Translations under genes and position numbers: made by a program | NCBI GenBank assembly: GCA_046329055.1 | Contig: JAXLVK010000015.1 | Span: forward strand, 1 to 64,000 | Source: JADKCL01 sp046329055 | GTDB lineage: Bacteria > Bacteroidota > Bacteroidia > J057 > JADKCL01 | Direction of reading: 5' to 3' | DNA: 64,000 nucleotides | Part shown: positions 53,113 through 62,085 of the stretch, one piece after another | Numbering within the stretch: position 1 is the first letter of the stretch | Layout: each line of letters opens with the position of its first letter | The notes under the pieces: model-generated | Seen by the model: the letters and a program-made list of their open reading frames with translations, nothing else | Told to the model about the DNA's origin: nothing | The model's database searches: none

Positions 53113-54356
53113 TGTTGGCTTTGTTTCGCCACCTAGGCACCAAGGCACCAAGTTTCGCACGCGCAGCTTGGTGCCTTGGTTTATTGGTGGCGATTGGTTT
53201 GGCGCCACGGCAGGTACATGGGCAAGGAACCATTTCCGACAGTGTCGCGACTTTTTTCATCGATGCCAACTTGAAGCCCTTCCTGGGATTTGGCTGCGAG
53301 GTCATCCAATCCGGCAAGCCCGACTACAGCTTCAGCTACGGTTATACCAACAACGAGAACAAGTACGACTGGAGCGACAGCACCATTTTCAACTTGGGTT
53401 CGGTTTCCAAACTCTTTACCGCGATTGCCGTCGTGAAGCTAGCGGACGAGGGCTTGCTGAAGCTGGATGATCCTGTCTATTACCACTTTCCGGAATTCCT
53501 GGAGGTACAGGGCCGTAACCATGCCGCACCGAGCATCACATTGCTGGACTTGCTCACGCACAGGTCGGGGATCGAGCAGAGCATGGAGGACCTGTATCCG
53601 GAGAAGTTTGGAAAGGGGGCGATGCAGAGCGAGGATGAATACTACGAGAACACCTACAACTACCGGGCGTTCATGAGCCTGGAGGATTTCAAGGAGCGTT
53701 TTCAGTTGTATGCCCGCATCACCCATCCGCCTCACCGGAAGTACCATTTTTCCAATCTGAACTATGTCTTGCTCGGCTACATCGTGGAGGAGGTCGTGGG
53801 ATTGAACTTGGGGCAGGTCGTCGCCAACAAGATCTTTGTGCCGCTGGAAATGAACGACAGCCACTATTACCAGACCCATGACTCGCTTCTGGGACGGTTG
53901 GCCTGGGGCTATTACCGACTCACGGATGGCAGCTACTTGAATGTCCATGAAAATGAGGTGGAAAGCCCAAGCCCGACAGGCGACGGTGGGATCAAGACCT
54001 CCATGCGGGACATCCGGAAGTTCATGAAGTTTTTGCTCGGCGACTGGAAAAATCCCGCCTACGATGAAGTGATCTCCCGCTCCGCGCTGCTCTCCATGAT
54101 GGCCCCCCTGCACAAGGGCCCTGACAAATCCACTTGGGTCGGCCTCGGCTTTCACAACCTGCAGCCCTACAACTTCAGCGGTCACGCCGGCGGCTGGGAC
54201 GGCTTCATGTGCATCTTGTACATTCATCCCGAGTCTCATAGCGGTCTGTTCTTGGTCACGAACCGGGAGGACAATGACCTCTTCAGCTTCCTGCGGGTGT
54301 ATGCCGCCTACGCGATGTTGTACCGTGAATTTGCCCCGGAGAAGGCTGGCAAGTAG
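53112..54356 (+). CDS. serine hydrolase, class C beta-lactamase-like
   Basis: A signal peptide-like N-terminus (after MLALFRHLGTKAPSF) and a beta-lactamase/transpeptidase fold: catalytic SVSK (Ser 97, Lys 100), a Tyr/Ser-Asn element in YHFSNLNYVLLG, and a C-terminal HAGGWDGF at the KTG position. Such enzymes are esterases, D-peptidases or beta-lactamases; resistance cannot be inferred. The ATG at 53112 shares a base with the recQ stop (TAATG), so translation is coupled, but the shared function is unclear. Confidence 0.88.
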   Translation: MLALFRHLGTKAPSFARAAWCLGLLVAIGLAPRQVHGQGTISDSVATFFIDANLKPFLGFGCEVIQSGKPDYSFSYGYTNNENKYDWSDSTIFNLGSVSKLFTAIAVVKLADEGLLKLDDPVYYHFPEFLEVQGRNHAAPSITLLDLLTHRSGIEQSMEDLYPEKFGKGAMQSEDEYYENTYNYRAFMSLEDFKERFQLYARITHPPHRKYHFSNLNYVLLGYIVEEVVGLNLGQVVANKIFVPLEMNDSHYYQTHDSLLGRLAWGYYRLTDGSYLNVHENEVESPSPTGDGGIKTSMRDIRKFMKFLLGDWKNPAYDEVISRSALLSMMAPLHKGPDKSTWVGLGFHNLQPYNFSGHAGGWDGFMCILYIHPESHSGLFLVTNREDNDLFSFLRVYAAYAMLYREFAPEKAGK

Positions 54357-54437
54357 CTTTTTCCTTTTCCTTAATTGCGAATTCCTGCTTAATTTTACCC
54401 CTTCAATTTTTTACCTGGACGAAATCTGTAACGTGTT

Positions 54438-54983
54438 ATGAGTCTGGCAAAAACGCTTGAGGCGCTCGAGGCAAGATACTACGACGAGCTCGAAGAAGAC
54501 CGCGATGCGGTGATCGAGGAACTCGCCCCGCTGCATCAAGCCGCCCTGGAAAAGGGCATCGGAGAATTCCGGAAATTCGCAGCCGAGGCCATGAAGGTCT
54601 GCGGCGGTATCTATATCCCCTATGTCTTGTGGGTTGAGCTCGGGCAGTTCATCCAGGCTCAGACCAACCGCGAGCAGCTCTTCGGCACCGTCCAAGCCTT
54701 TGTGGATTCCGGTTTCGAGGAGGATGAGCGCAAGAAGATGAAGTCCCTCCTCATCACCTACTTCGCCATCGAGCGCGAGTTTGAGGTGAACAAGATCATC
54801 ACCCTGATCGTGGAGAAGGCCCACCCCTCCGTTCAGGAGTATTTCCGCAAGGTCCGCGACTTCGTCGCCAAGAACAAGACCTCCGTGGACATGTACATCG
54901 AGAAGTTCCAGATGCTCAAGGACAACTACCCGAACTTCGAGTTGCTGTCCTTGCCGCTGATCAAACTCAAGGAACACCTCTAA
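54438..54983 (+). CDS. hypothetical helical protein, 181 aa
   Basis: Soluble, rich in Glu/Lys/Leu with long helices (LAKTLEALEARYYDELEEDR, KVRDFVAKNKTSVDMYIEKF). No family known to me. Well-behaved codon use and clean start; probably an expressed Bacteroidota-specific protein. It lies 80 bases after the serine hydrolase gene on the same strand. Confidence 0.65.
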   Translation: MSLAKTLEALEARYYDELEEDRDAVIEELAPLHQAALEKGIGEFRKFAAEAMKVCGGIYIPYVLWVELGQFIQAQTNREQLFGTVQAFVDSGFEEDERKKMKSLLITYFAIEREFEVNKIITLIVEKAHPSVQEYFRKVRDFVAKNKTSVDMYIEKFQMLKDNYPNFELLSLPLIKLKEHL

Positions 54984-55033
54984 GTTTTTGGTATCATCCT
55001 GTTTTTTGCCAAATTTGACCAAAAGGATAAGAG

Positions 55034-55519
55034 ATGCACAATAGACTTCCTGCCGTCAAGGCAATTCTCGTGGCGATGTCCCTCTTGCTCGTGTTTGTCA
55101 GCTCCTGCAAGAAAGATCCCTGCGAGGATGAAATCTGCCAGCCCTGCCCCAGTTCGCGGGTGGTGTTCCAATACCAGGACTCCTCGGGCGGATGCATCCC
55201 CTCGTTCCACAGTTCCGCACGGGTCTATGCCCTCCACAGCCGCACCGCTGACACGCTGTATTCCTACAGCTTCAGCGACTCCTGCACGGTGGGCTTCCTC
55301 GTCACGGACTCCACGGTCTATCACCTCGTGAGCACAGCCCATGGCGTGAACGACGTGATCTCCTTTGACGAAAAAGAGTACCAAGACCCCATCGAGGTCA
55401 CCGAGTGCTGCCTCTGCTACCCCGTGAGCCACATCCACGGCAAGCTGAACGGTCAGACACTTCACGTGGAATTCCCTGCAGGGCAGTATGAAAATACGCC
55501 CTTCATCAGGACCCTCTGA
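55034..55519 (+). CDS. lipoprotein, 161 aa
   Basis: Signal peptide with lipobox (LLLVFVSSCKKD; lipidated Cys 25) followed by a Cys-rich mature domain (DPCEDEICQPC, GGCIPSF, DSCTVGF, ECCLCYP), probably disulfide-bonded. Anchored in the outer or inner membrane, facing the periplasm. No family recognised. Confidence 0.75.
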   Translation: MHNRLPAVKAILVAMSLLLVFVSSCKKDPCEDEICQPCPSSRVVFQYQDSSGGCIPSFHSSARVYALHSRTADTLYSYSFSDSCTVGFLVTDSTVYHLVSTAHGVNDVISFDEKEYQDPIEVTECCLCYPVSHIHGKLNGQTLHVEFPAGQYENTPFIRTL

Positions 55520-55602
55520 GTTCATCTAGAAATGAGTGATTGGAAGTCGTCGATGCCCTACGAATGGGCCTGACGGCTTCCAATTTCTTATTTCGACCAG
55601 TT

Positions 55603-56274
55603 TTAGCGTTTCAGGGCCTGGATCACGAGTTGCTCCATGAAGTCGGCAAGCCCGGCGGATCCTTTGGTGCTGAGTTCGGTCACTGTGGGGATGTGCTCCG
55701 CGAAGAACAGCTGCTTCCTTGACGCCTCGATCACGCTCACGGCAAGTGCCTTGGGGTGGGCATACTTGGGATTCACTTCTGCGAAAATGCCCGCTAGTTT
55801 GTCCACGAGGTTCACGTAGCCTTGGAACAGCCCTTGCTCGCGCTCCCCGTCCACAGACTTGGTGAGGAATGCCTTGGAAGACTCCGCGACCACGATGCGG
55901 TGTAGCACCTGCTCGTTGATGTGGGCGGTGCGGGGATCGTCAGTGTTGGCATTGGCGAGAGATTCCAGCGCCAATCTGAGTCGCCGCCTGGGGTCGCTCA
56001 GGTTGTGGATTTGATAATCAATGTTGTAAGTCAGCCACGCCCAATACCAAGCCACGAGGTAAAGCAGCAGCTTGTGCTTGTTTTCGAAGTAGCGGTAAAC
56101 CGACGCCTCGGTCGAATTGATCGCCGTCGCCAGTTTCTTGAAGGTGAATCCCTCAAATCCCAGCTCATCGATCAGCCGCACACCTTCTCCGAGGATGCGC
56201 CGCCCAAGCTCCGTCTGATGCGGATCCCGAAGGCTGAAATGCTCATTCAATAAAAGCCGGATTTCGAAGCTCAT
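55603..56274 (-). CDS. TetR family transcriptional regulator
   Basis: The ATG at 56274 (MSFEIRLLLNEHFSLRDPHQ) gives a 223-residue protein; the frame is open further upstream, but that overlaps the carbonic anhydrase gene. The N-terminal helix-turn-helix is GFEGFTFKKLATAINSTEAS followed by VYRYFENKHKLL, the TetR pattern. The C-terminal domain is helical ligand-binding. It lies 4 bases after the carbonic anhydrase stop on the same strand, so the two are co-transcribed. The ligand is unknown. Confidence 0.9.
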   Translation of the reverse strand: MSFEIRLLLNEHFSLRDPHQTELGRRILGEGVRLIDELGFEGFTFKKLATAINSTEASVYRYFENKHKLLLYLVAWYWAWLTYNIDYQIHNLSDPRRRLRLALESLANANTDDPRTAHINEQVLHRIVVAESSKAFLTKSVDGEREQGLFQGYVNLVDKLAGIFAEVNPKYAHPKALAVSVIEASRKQLFFAEHIPTVTELSTKGSAGLADFMEQLVIQALKR

Positions 56275-56278
56275 AGGG

Positions 56279-56938
56279 TCAATCGATTCCGAATTCCTCG
56301 TATTGATAGATGCTGTGCATGTCGTCATTGTCCCGGACGGTGACGCCCAAGTCCTTGATGCGACCGTCCTTGAGGGAATAGACCCAGCCATGGACATGCG
56401 GATGATGCCCACGTGACCACGCCTCTTGGATAATGTTCGTCTTGCAGAGATTGTAAACCTGCTCGATCACGTTCAGTTCCACCATGCGGTCGGAGAGGGG
56501 GCGGCCCTTGAGTTGCTCCAGCTCCTTCATGTGGAGGCGATAAACATCCTTGATGTTGCGCAGCCAATTGTCAATCAGGCCATAGCTCCGGTTGCCGAGT
56601 GCAGCATCCACACCTCCGCAGCCATAATGCCCGCACACGATCACATGCTCCACCTCGAGCACGTCCACGGCGTATTGCAGGACCGAGAGCATGTTGATGT
56701 CCGTGTGAACGACCATGTTGGCGATGTTGCGGTGCACGAAAATCTCACCAGGGAGGGTGTCCGTGATTTGGCTAGTGGGCACGCGGCTGTCCGCACAACC
56801 GATCCAGAGGAATTTGGGGGATTGGCCGGAGGCCAGGCGCTCAAAAAAGCCGGGGTCTTCCGCATTTGTGCGCTCGACCCAATCCTCGTTGCCCTTCAGC
56901 AATTGCTGATAAGTCGCTTCAATCTGATGATCTGCCAT
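56279..56938 (-). CDS. beta-class carbonic anhydrase
   Basis: The ATG at 56938 (MADHQIEATYQQLLKGNEDW) gives a 219-residue enzyme with the beta-class zinc site: Cys 48 and Asp 50 in GCADSRVP, and His 104/Cys 107 in CGHYGCGGV. It interconverts CO2 and bicarbonate for carboxylation reactions and pH control. The frame extends upstream to 57010, but that overlaps the PrsW-like gene's 3' end. Followed closely by a TetR gene. Confidence 0.96.
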   Translation of the reverse strand: MADHQIEATYQQLLKGNEDWVERTNAEDPGFFERLASGQSPKFLWIGCADSRVPTSQITDTLPGEIFVHRNIANMVVHTDINMLSVLQYAVDVLEVEHVIVCGHYGCGGVDAALGNRSYGLIDNWLRNIKDVYRLHMKELEQLKGRPLSDRMVELNVIEQVYNLCKTNIIQEAWSRGHHPHVHGWVYSLKDGRIKDLGVTVRDNDDMHSIYQYEEFGID

Positions 56939-57002
56939 GTATGCAAATTTAGGCCAGTTCCTCGCATTTGCAATAGTAATGCTATCATCGCGGGAGATTC
57001 CT

Positions 57003-59201
57003 TCAATCAATCATGACGGTATCCAATACCTTGAAGTCCCGTCGTTGCTTGTCGGTGCGAATCAGGGCCTCCTTGTCGCGGAATGCAACCACCATGGCCT
57101 CCACGCTGCTGCGCGGCTCAGGGACTTCGCCATCGCGTTTCGCCCGCAGCAGCACATATTCCAATGGATGCCCATTGATCTGCGGCGCATTGTCGAATTG
57201 GAAGAGGAAATAGCGATTGTCCCCATTGAGGGAGACCCGCGCGATCACCTCGCCGATCATGGGGAGCAGCGGTGCCAGGATGCTGTCCCGGCTCTTCGCC
57301 TTCAGCAGCAAGCGTTGGCCCAAGGCTCGGTTGTAATGCACCCTCGTGGCGAAGTTCCAGAGCTTGATCCAGAACCATTCACCCTGGACGACATCGATGT
57401 TGCTGAGATTCAGGACCACGAAAAACATCAGGAAACTGCCCATACCCATGGATTGCAGGAGGGAATAGTTGCCGACTTTCGCGCTGTACACGAGGCTGAG
57501 GCAGAGGTATTCGAACAGCAGGATGCTCACCAGGCCCACGGTCAGGAAGGTCGCAACCTTGCTGGGATCGAGCATGACCCTGCCCTTGAACACGCGCAAC
57601 TGATTCAGGGCATTGTTGATATAGCCCGCGTATTGGAAGGTGGCATAGATGAACAGGCCGTAGGTAAGGAACATGAGTGCGCCAACGGACTCATTGATGA
57701 TCCAGAAGTCGTAAAATCCGTGGGCGATGCAAGCCAGCAAGAGAAATGCCGGGAATAGTGCCCATTGCAGCTTGCGGAAGCGGTATTTGCCCAGCATCAT
57801 CCCAAAAGCCACCGTGGAAGTCGCGAACATGTGGAAGACCACGGTGATCAGGATGCGGCCATGCATGATGCTCACTCCGCTGCGATCGAAGTACATCAGG
57901 TTCTCGACAAAGGCGAACCCCAAGGCCGACACCGAGGCATAGAGGATGTACTTCACAGGATTGTCGATGCGGCGGGTGAACTGCATGACCAGCAGGAAGG
58001 GGATGATCTTCACGATCTCCTCGATCAAGCCGATGCTGAAAACGCAGTAGAGGAAATCGTGTCCTGGGCTGCCGTTCATCTTGAATCCCAGCTCAAAATG
58101 AACGAAGTCGTACATGACGAGCGCGAGGAACGAAAATGCACCACCACCCACGAAGGTCGCCATCATCGGCAGCCAGGGCTCTTTGGAGTTGGCGTCCAAT
58201 TGCCTCAGGAACAGCATCCATAATCCTGTGCCCAGCAATGCCCCGATCAAGCCGATCCATTGGATGTTCGCCCACCAATCAGCCACCATCACCTGCAGGT
58301 ATGGACCAAATTTTGCCTCCTTGGTATAGAGATAGCGTTTCAGGAGGAGCGGAACGTGGTCAGCGACCTTGGGGTCCTCCACGAATGCCGCGATCCGCTG
58401 CAAGGAGTCAGGCATCCCGAAATACAGCATGGTGCCAAGTTCCTCGATCGCCTTGGGGGCCTGCTGTTTCAGTGAAATTTCCAGCCGATAGTGGTGTTCC
58501 GCCGAATCCAGCATGTTTCGTCCCTCAAAAATCCGCCCCATGAACAGGTGACGGTACGTCATGCGGGAATCGGTGATGGCCCGGAATTGTGTCAGTGCCA
58601 GATTGGGGCTCCTCTCATAGTACTCCGCAATCCCCAGGCCCAACCGGGAAAGGTTTTTGGAAAATGCATCGGCTTCCATCCCTAGCTTGCTGTAACGCAG
58701 GATTGGCTGCTCGGCATCTACATCGATGTCCACTTCGCCGGATTTGGAAGCCCACTCCTCCTCGCCATAATGCGCCGCCAAATACTCCGCATGGTAGTTC
58801 ACGATGGCCGGGTAGCGGTCGGAAAGCTCCCTGTAAGCCTCCTCCGCCAATCCCTTCATCCGCCGGAACTTCGCGAATTCCGCCACGTCGTGCCATGACT
58901 TGTCATCATAGGGGTCGGGGACCATGGTGTTCACCACCAAGACCACGCCCAGAACAAACCTGGTCAATCGAACCAAGGCATTTTTCCACGCAAATCGCAG
59001 GAAACTGTCCTTGCCGCCACTTGGTCGATACCGATTGTTGAATGTCCATCGCAGCGCCATGCCACCCACCATGACGATGACCAGCAGGATCGTTGCGGAC
59101 ATCACCGATTGGGAATAATTGACCCATGCGCCGTAGGATTCCCGCCCAAAAAGGGGAATCGACGACAATAGGAATGCAGATAGGTACAGCGTTTTTCGCA
59201 T
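57003..59201 (-). CDS. PrsW-type glutamic intramembrane protease with large soluble N- and C-terminal regions
   Basis: 732 residues. A signal/anchor helix and a second membrane segment are followed by a TPR-like soluble region (about 110-290). A polytopic core carries the PrsW motifs: EEIVK (394-398), FAFVENLMYF (Glu 433), FHMFATSTV (His 457) and AHGFYDF (His 494). About 130 soluble residues follow the last membrane segment. PrsW enzymes cleave membrane substrates such as anti-sigma factors. Typical members are 200-450 residues, so this one is unusually long. It runs convergently with no gene and ends just before the carbonic anhydrase gene's upstream region. Confidence 0.85.
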   Translation of the reverse strand: MRKTLYLSAFLLSSIPLFGRESYGAWVNYSQSVMSATILLVIVMVGGMALRWTFNNRYRPSGGKDSFLRFAWKNALVRLTRFVLGVVLVVNTMVPDPYDDKSWHDVAEFAKFRRMKGLAEEAYRELSDRYPAIVNYHAEYLAAHYGEEEWASKSGEVDIDVDAEQPILRYSKLGMEADAFSKNLSRLGLGIAEYYERSPNLALTQFRAITDSRMTYRHLFMGRIFEGRNMLDSAEHHYRLEISLKQQAPKAIEELGTMLYFGMPDSLQRIAAFVEDPKVADHVPLLLKRYLYTKEAKFGPYLQVMVADWWANIQWIGLIGALLGTGLWMLFLRQLDANSKEPWLPMMATFVGGGAFSFLALVMYDFVHFELGFKMNGSPGHDFLYCVFSIGLIEEIVKIIPFLLVMQFTRRIDNPVKYILYASVSALGFAFVENLMYFDRSGVSIMHGRILITVVFHMFATSTVAFGMMLGKYRFRKLQWALFPAFLLLACIAHGFYDFWIINESVGALMFLTYGLFIYATFQYAGYINNALNQLRVFKGRVMLDPSKVATFLTVGLVSILLFEYLCLSLVYSAKVGNYSLLQSMGMGSFLMFFVVLNLSNIDVVQGEWFWIKLWNFATRVHYNRALGQRLLLKAKSRDSILAPLLPMIGEVIARVSLNGDNRYFLFQFDNAPQINGHPLEYVLLRAKRDGEVPEPRSSVEAMVVAFRDKEALIRTDKQRRDFKVLDTVMID

Positions 59202-59312
59202 TGCGGATGGAATTGCCCCAAGTCAGTAATGGGAGTGGTTCAAAAAGATACGCTGCCGCCAGACGATTGTTGGCGAAACCATCGAAATATTTTCAAACTA
59301 TCAGAAATGATA

Positions 59313-59336
59313 ACGGCCAGCTAGGCCGGCCGTTAC
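59313..59336 (-). terminator. terminator-like stem-loop after the ALDH gene
   Basis: TAACGGCC at 59313-59320 pairs with GGCCGTTA at 59329-59336. It lies 23 bases beyond the stop of the aldehyde dehydrogenase gene on the minus strand, followed by a moderately T-rich tail. Confidence 0.6.
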
Positions 59337-59358
59337 AGGAGCTGTTTTTTCAATCGAC

Positions 59359-60906
59359 TCAGATATCGAACACGATGCCCTGCGCCAATGGCAAGTCATC
59401 GCTCCAGTTCAATGTATTCGTTTGGCGGCGCATGTAAGCCCTCCAAGCGTCGCTGCCGCTTTCGCGGCCACCACCGGTTTCCTTCTCTCCGCCAAATGCC
59501 CCACCGATTTCAGCACCGCTCGTGCCGATGTTGGCGTTGGCGATGCCGCAGTCGCTGCCTTTGTGGCTCAGGAAATACTCGACCTCTTTCATGTTGTCGC
59601 TGAAGATGGACGAGCTCAGGCCCTGTGGGACATCGTTTTGGATGGCGACGGCCTCTTCCAAGGTCTTGTACTTGAGCAGGTACAGAATCGGGGCAAATGT
59701 CTCCTCTTGAACGGATTCGTAGGAGTTTTCAGCCTCGACGATGGCCGGCACCACGTAGTTGCCATTTTCGAAACCTTCGCCGCTGAGGACTTCGCCGCCG
59801 AAGAGGACGCTACCGCCTTCGTTTTGGACAGCCTCCAAGCGATGCTGCATCATCTGTACCGCGTGGCGGTCGATGAGCGGCCCGATCAGGGTGTTCTTGT
59901 CCAGGGGATGCCCGATTTTCGCACGGAGCGAGCCGTAGGCCTTGGTCAGGCTCTCTTTCACGCTCTCGTACATGCTCTCATGGATGATGAGGCGGCGAGT
60001 CGTGGTGCAACGCTGTCCGCAAGTACCCACCGAGCCGAAGAGGACCGCCGGGATGGCGAGCTTCAGGTTGGCATTGGGGGTGATGATGATGGCATTGTTG
60101 CCGCCGAGTTCGAGCAGGCTTTTGCCCAGGCGTCCAGCCACGGCGGTTGCCACGGCCTTGCCCATGCGGGTGCTGCCGGTCGCAGACACGAGGGCCACGC
60201 GGCGGTCATTGCTCATGGACTCGCCGACGAGGCGGTCACCCACGATCAGGCTGAAAACGCCCTCGGGCAGGTTGTTGCGCTTGAGCACGTCGCGCATGAT
60301 GTTCATGCAGGCGATGGCGGTCAGCGGAGTTTTTTCGCTCGGTTTCCAGATCGTGACGTTGCCGCAGATGGCAGACAGCATCGCATTCCATGCCCAAACG
60401 GCAACCGGGAAGTTGAATGCAGAAATCACGCCCACGAGGCCGAGAGGATGCCATTGCTCGTACATGCGGTGCATCGGGCGCTCGCTGTGCATGGTCAAGC
60501 CATACAACTGACGGCTGAGACCGACCGCGAAGTCGCAGATGTCGATCATTTCCTGCACCTCGCCCAAGCCTTCTTGGTAGATCTTGCCCATTTCCATGGT
60601 CACGAGCTTGCCCAGGGCCTCCTTTTTCTCGCGAAGCGCGTCGCCGATTTGGCGGACGATCTCGCCACGCTTAGGGGCAGGCACCATGCGCCATTGCAGG
60701 AATGCTGCCTCAGATTGGGCGATCACGGCCTCATACTCGGCCTGACCTGCCATTTGCACGCTGCCCAGGAAGCGGCCGTCGGCCGGGGAATGGACGGCGA
60801 TGAACTCGCCAGCGGAAGCGTTGCCGGACTTCAAGCCTGTGCTCCAGCAGGGATTCTGCTCAGAGAGGCCGAGTTCAGCGATGAATTCTTCGGTTTTCAC
60901 CAACAT
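59359..60906 (-). CDS. aldehyde dehydrogenase, ALDH7 / aminoadipate-semialdehyde type
   Basis: 515 residues with the ALDH7 (antiquitin) signature: catalytic Cys 300 in GTCGQRCTTTRR, general base Glu 266 in LLELGGNNAI, and the C-terminal GGAFGGEKETGGGRESGSD block, diagnostic of alpha-aminoadipic semialdehyde dehydrogenase. NAD(P)+-dependent oxidation of aminoadipate semialdehyde in lysine catabolism is the usual role; betaine aldehyde or other aldehydes are alternatives. It starts 27 bases after the DUF4920 lipoprotein gene stop, so it may be co-transcribed with it. Confidence 0.94.
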   Translation of the reverse strand: MLVKTEEFIAELGLSEQNPCWSTGLKSGNASAGEFIAVHSPADGRFLGSVQMAGQAEYEAVIAQSEAAFLQWRMVPAPKRGEIVRQIGDALREKKEALGKLVTMEMGKIYQEGLGEVQEMIDICDFAVGLSRQLYGLTMHSERPMHRMYEQWHPLGLVGVISAFNFPVAVWAWNAMLSAICGNVTIWKPSEKTPLTAIACMNIMRDVLKRNNLPEGVFSLIVGDRLVGESMSNDRRVALVSATGSTRMGKAVATAVAGRLGKSLLELGGNNAIIITPNANLKLAIPAVLFGSVGTCGQRCTTTRRLIIHESMYESVKESLTKAYGSLRAKIGHPLDKNTLIGPLIDRHAVQMMQHRLEAVQNEGGSVLFGGEVLSGEGFENGNYVVPAIVEAENSYESVQEETFAPILYLLKYKTLEEAVAIQNDVPQGLSSSIFSDNMKEVEYFLSHKGSDCGIANANIGTSGAEIGGAFGGEKETGGGRESGSDAWRAYMRRQTNTLNWSDDLPLAQGIVFDI

Positions 60907-60933
60907 GTTCTATGAAGATTGGGTGGTGGGAAA

Positions 60934-61509
60934 TCAGTGAGCGGATTCGGCGGAAGGCTCGATCAAGACGCCGTCGGCCATGAAGGTGACGCGCTCCTCA
61001 GGCTTGGTGATCTTGGCGATCTCCTCCTTGGTTTGGCCGGCATCTTCGGCGAAGTGCTTCAGCTCATCCACGGAAACCATTTCCTTGTAGGCCCAGCCTT
61101 CGATGACAGCGGGTTTGCCAGCGGAGTTTTTGGGGACAAAGAAGCCGTAGTCTTTGAATTTCACGGTCATTTCCTGCTCGCCAGCGAGGGGCATCTTCAT
61201 CCAGCAGCCTTTGGCTTGGCAGCAGGAGTTGATGGTGCCACTGACCTTTACGCGGATGCTGTCTTGGCCTTTCAGTTTCCCGACGAGGTCCTTGGATGCA
61301 ATCGCACCCTCAGCAGTCACGGCTGCACCGAAAACGCCAGTGGCATCGGGATCGGGCAGTGCAACTTCCTCTTCAGCGGCCTCCTCATTGGCTTTGGCGG
61401 AGTCACCCACCAGTTCGCCGTGGGCATTGCCAGCATCAGTGTTGGCGGATTTGTCGCAGGCAAAGAGGCCCAGACAGAGCATCATCATTACCGGAATCAA
61501 CTTTTTCAT
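60934..61509 (-). CDS. DUF4920 family lipoprotein
   Basis: Signal peptide with lipobox (MMLCLGLFACDKS; lipidated Cys 18), then an acidic disordered linker and a C-terminal domain with SCCQAKGCWMKM, VKFKDYGFFVPKN and the GKPAVIEGWAYKE block of DUF4920. The Cys-rich core may bind metal. Periplasmic, function unknown. It is the first gene before the ALDH gene on the same strand. Confidence 0.9.
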   Translation of the reverse strand: MKKLIPVMMMLCLGLFACDKSANTDAGNAHGELVGDSAKANEEAAEEEVALPDPDATGVFGAAVTAEGAIASKDLVGKLKGQDSIRVKVSGTINSCCQAKGCWMKMPLAGEQEMTVKFKDYGFFVPKNSAGKPAVIEGWAYKEMVSVDELKHFAEDAGQTKEEIAKITKPEERVTFMADGVLIEPSAESAH

Positions 61510-61620
61510 TTTCAGCGATCAATTGAATTGAGGCCGCAAATTTAGGGAAAATTTGTGAGGCTGGGAGTGGAATCCGAGATGCGATTTGGTCGCAGGAGTG
61601 CCATTGGTTACATTCAGGAC

Positions 61621-61953
61621 ATGTTGCATATCGTGGTTCATGGCGGGAGTAAGGTCGGCGCGATCCATGCTGTCAAGGGTCATCTTGACCTCATGATGGG
61701 CGAGATCGTGGATCGGATCAGCAATTGGAGGCCCATGTTTTCATTTGAGCCCACCGATGTCGATGCGAAAATGGTCAGGGAGTTGTTGGAGGATTTGAGG
61801 TGTGCAGGAGCGGAGTACCTCCTGATGGAGGACATTGATGGAAAAATGGAGGTGATTGCGGCGGAGTTGTTCATGAACTTGCTGGATCAGGGAGTGGAAA
61901 TCAGCCGGCAGGTTCGCCGGGACATGGCGCGTGAGATGGGGGAGGAGGAATGA
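61621..61953 (+). CDS. hypothetical protein, 110 aa
   Basis: ATG 61621 (MLHIVVHGGSKVGAIHAVKG) is preferred to 61555, whose extra residues are not protein-like. Soluble alpha/beta protein, C-terminus charged (REMGEEE). No family recognised. It lies ~130 bases before the RhuM gene, whose control region follows it directly. Confidence 0.5.
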   Translation: MLHIVVHGGSKVGAIHAVKGHLDLMMGEIVDRISNWRPMFSFEPTDVDAKMVRELLEDLRCAGAEYLLMEDIDGKMEVIAAELFMNLLDQGVEISRQVRRDMAREMGEEE

Positions 61954-61977
61954 AATGAATGTTGCTATTGTTAGCGG

Positions 61978-62016
61978 TTTGCTTGCATTTGTGCTTGTTT
62001 TGCTTGATATTTGCTT
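61978..62016. promoter_or_regulatory. phased TTTGCTT repeats upstream of the RhuM gene
   Basis: TTTGCTT at 61978, an interrupted TTTGTGCTT at 61988, TTTGCTT at 61999 and TTTGCTT at 62010 occur 10-11 bases apart, i.e. on one face of the helix, about 70-110 bases before the RhuM start. The pattern suggests a cooperative binding site; no regulator is known. Confidence 0.5.
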
Positions 62017-62085
62017 CATAATGTAGCGATTCCCATCCTGATTGGGATTCGGGTAGTTTTCAAATGAAACTGTTGATCTGTAGCG

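Noticed and set aside
59422..60915. 497-residue plus-strand frame antisense to the ALDH gene
   Set aside because: The ALDH7 motifs on the other strand are unambiguous; the antisense frame is rich in His/Ala/Val shadow composition.
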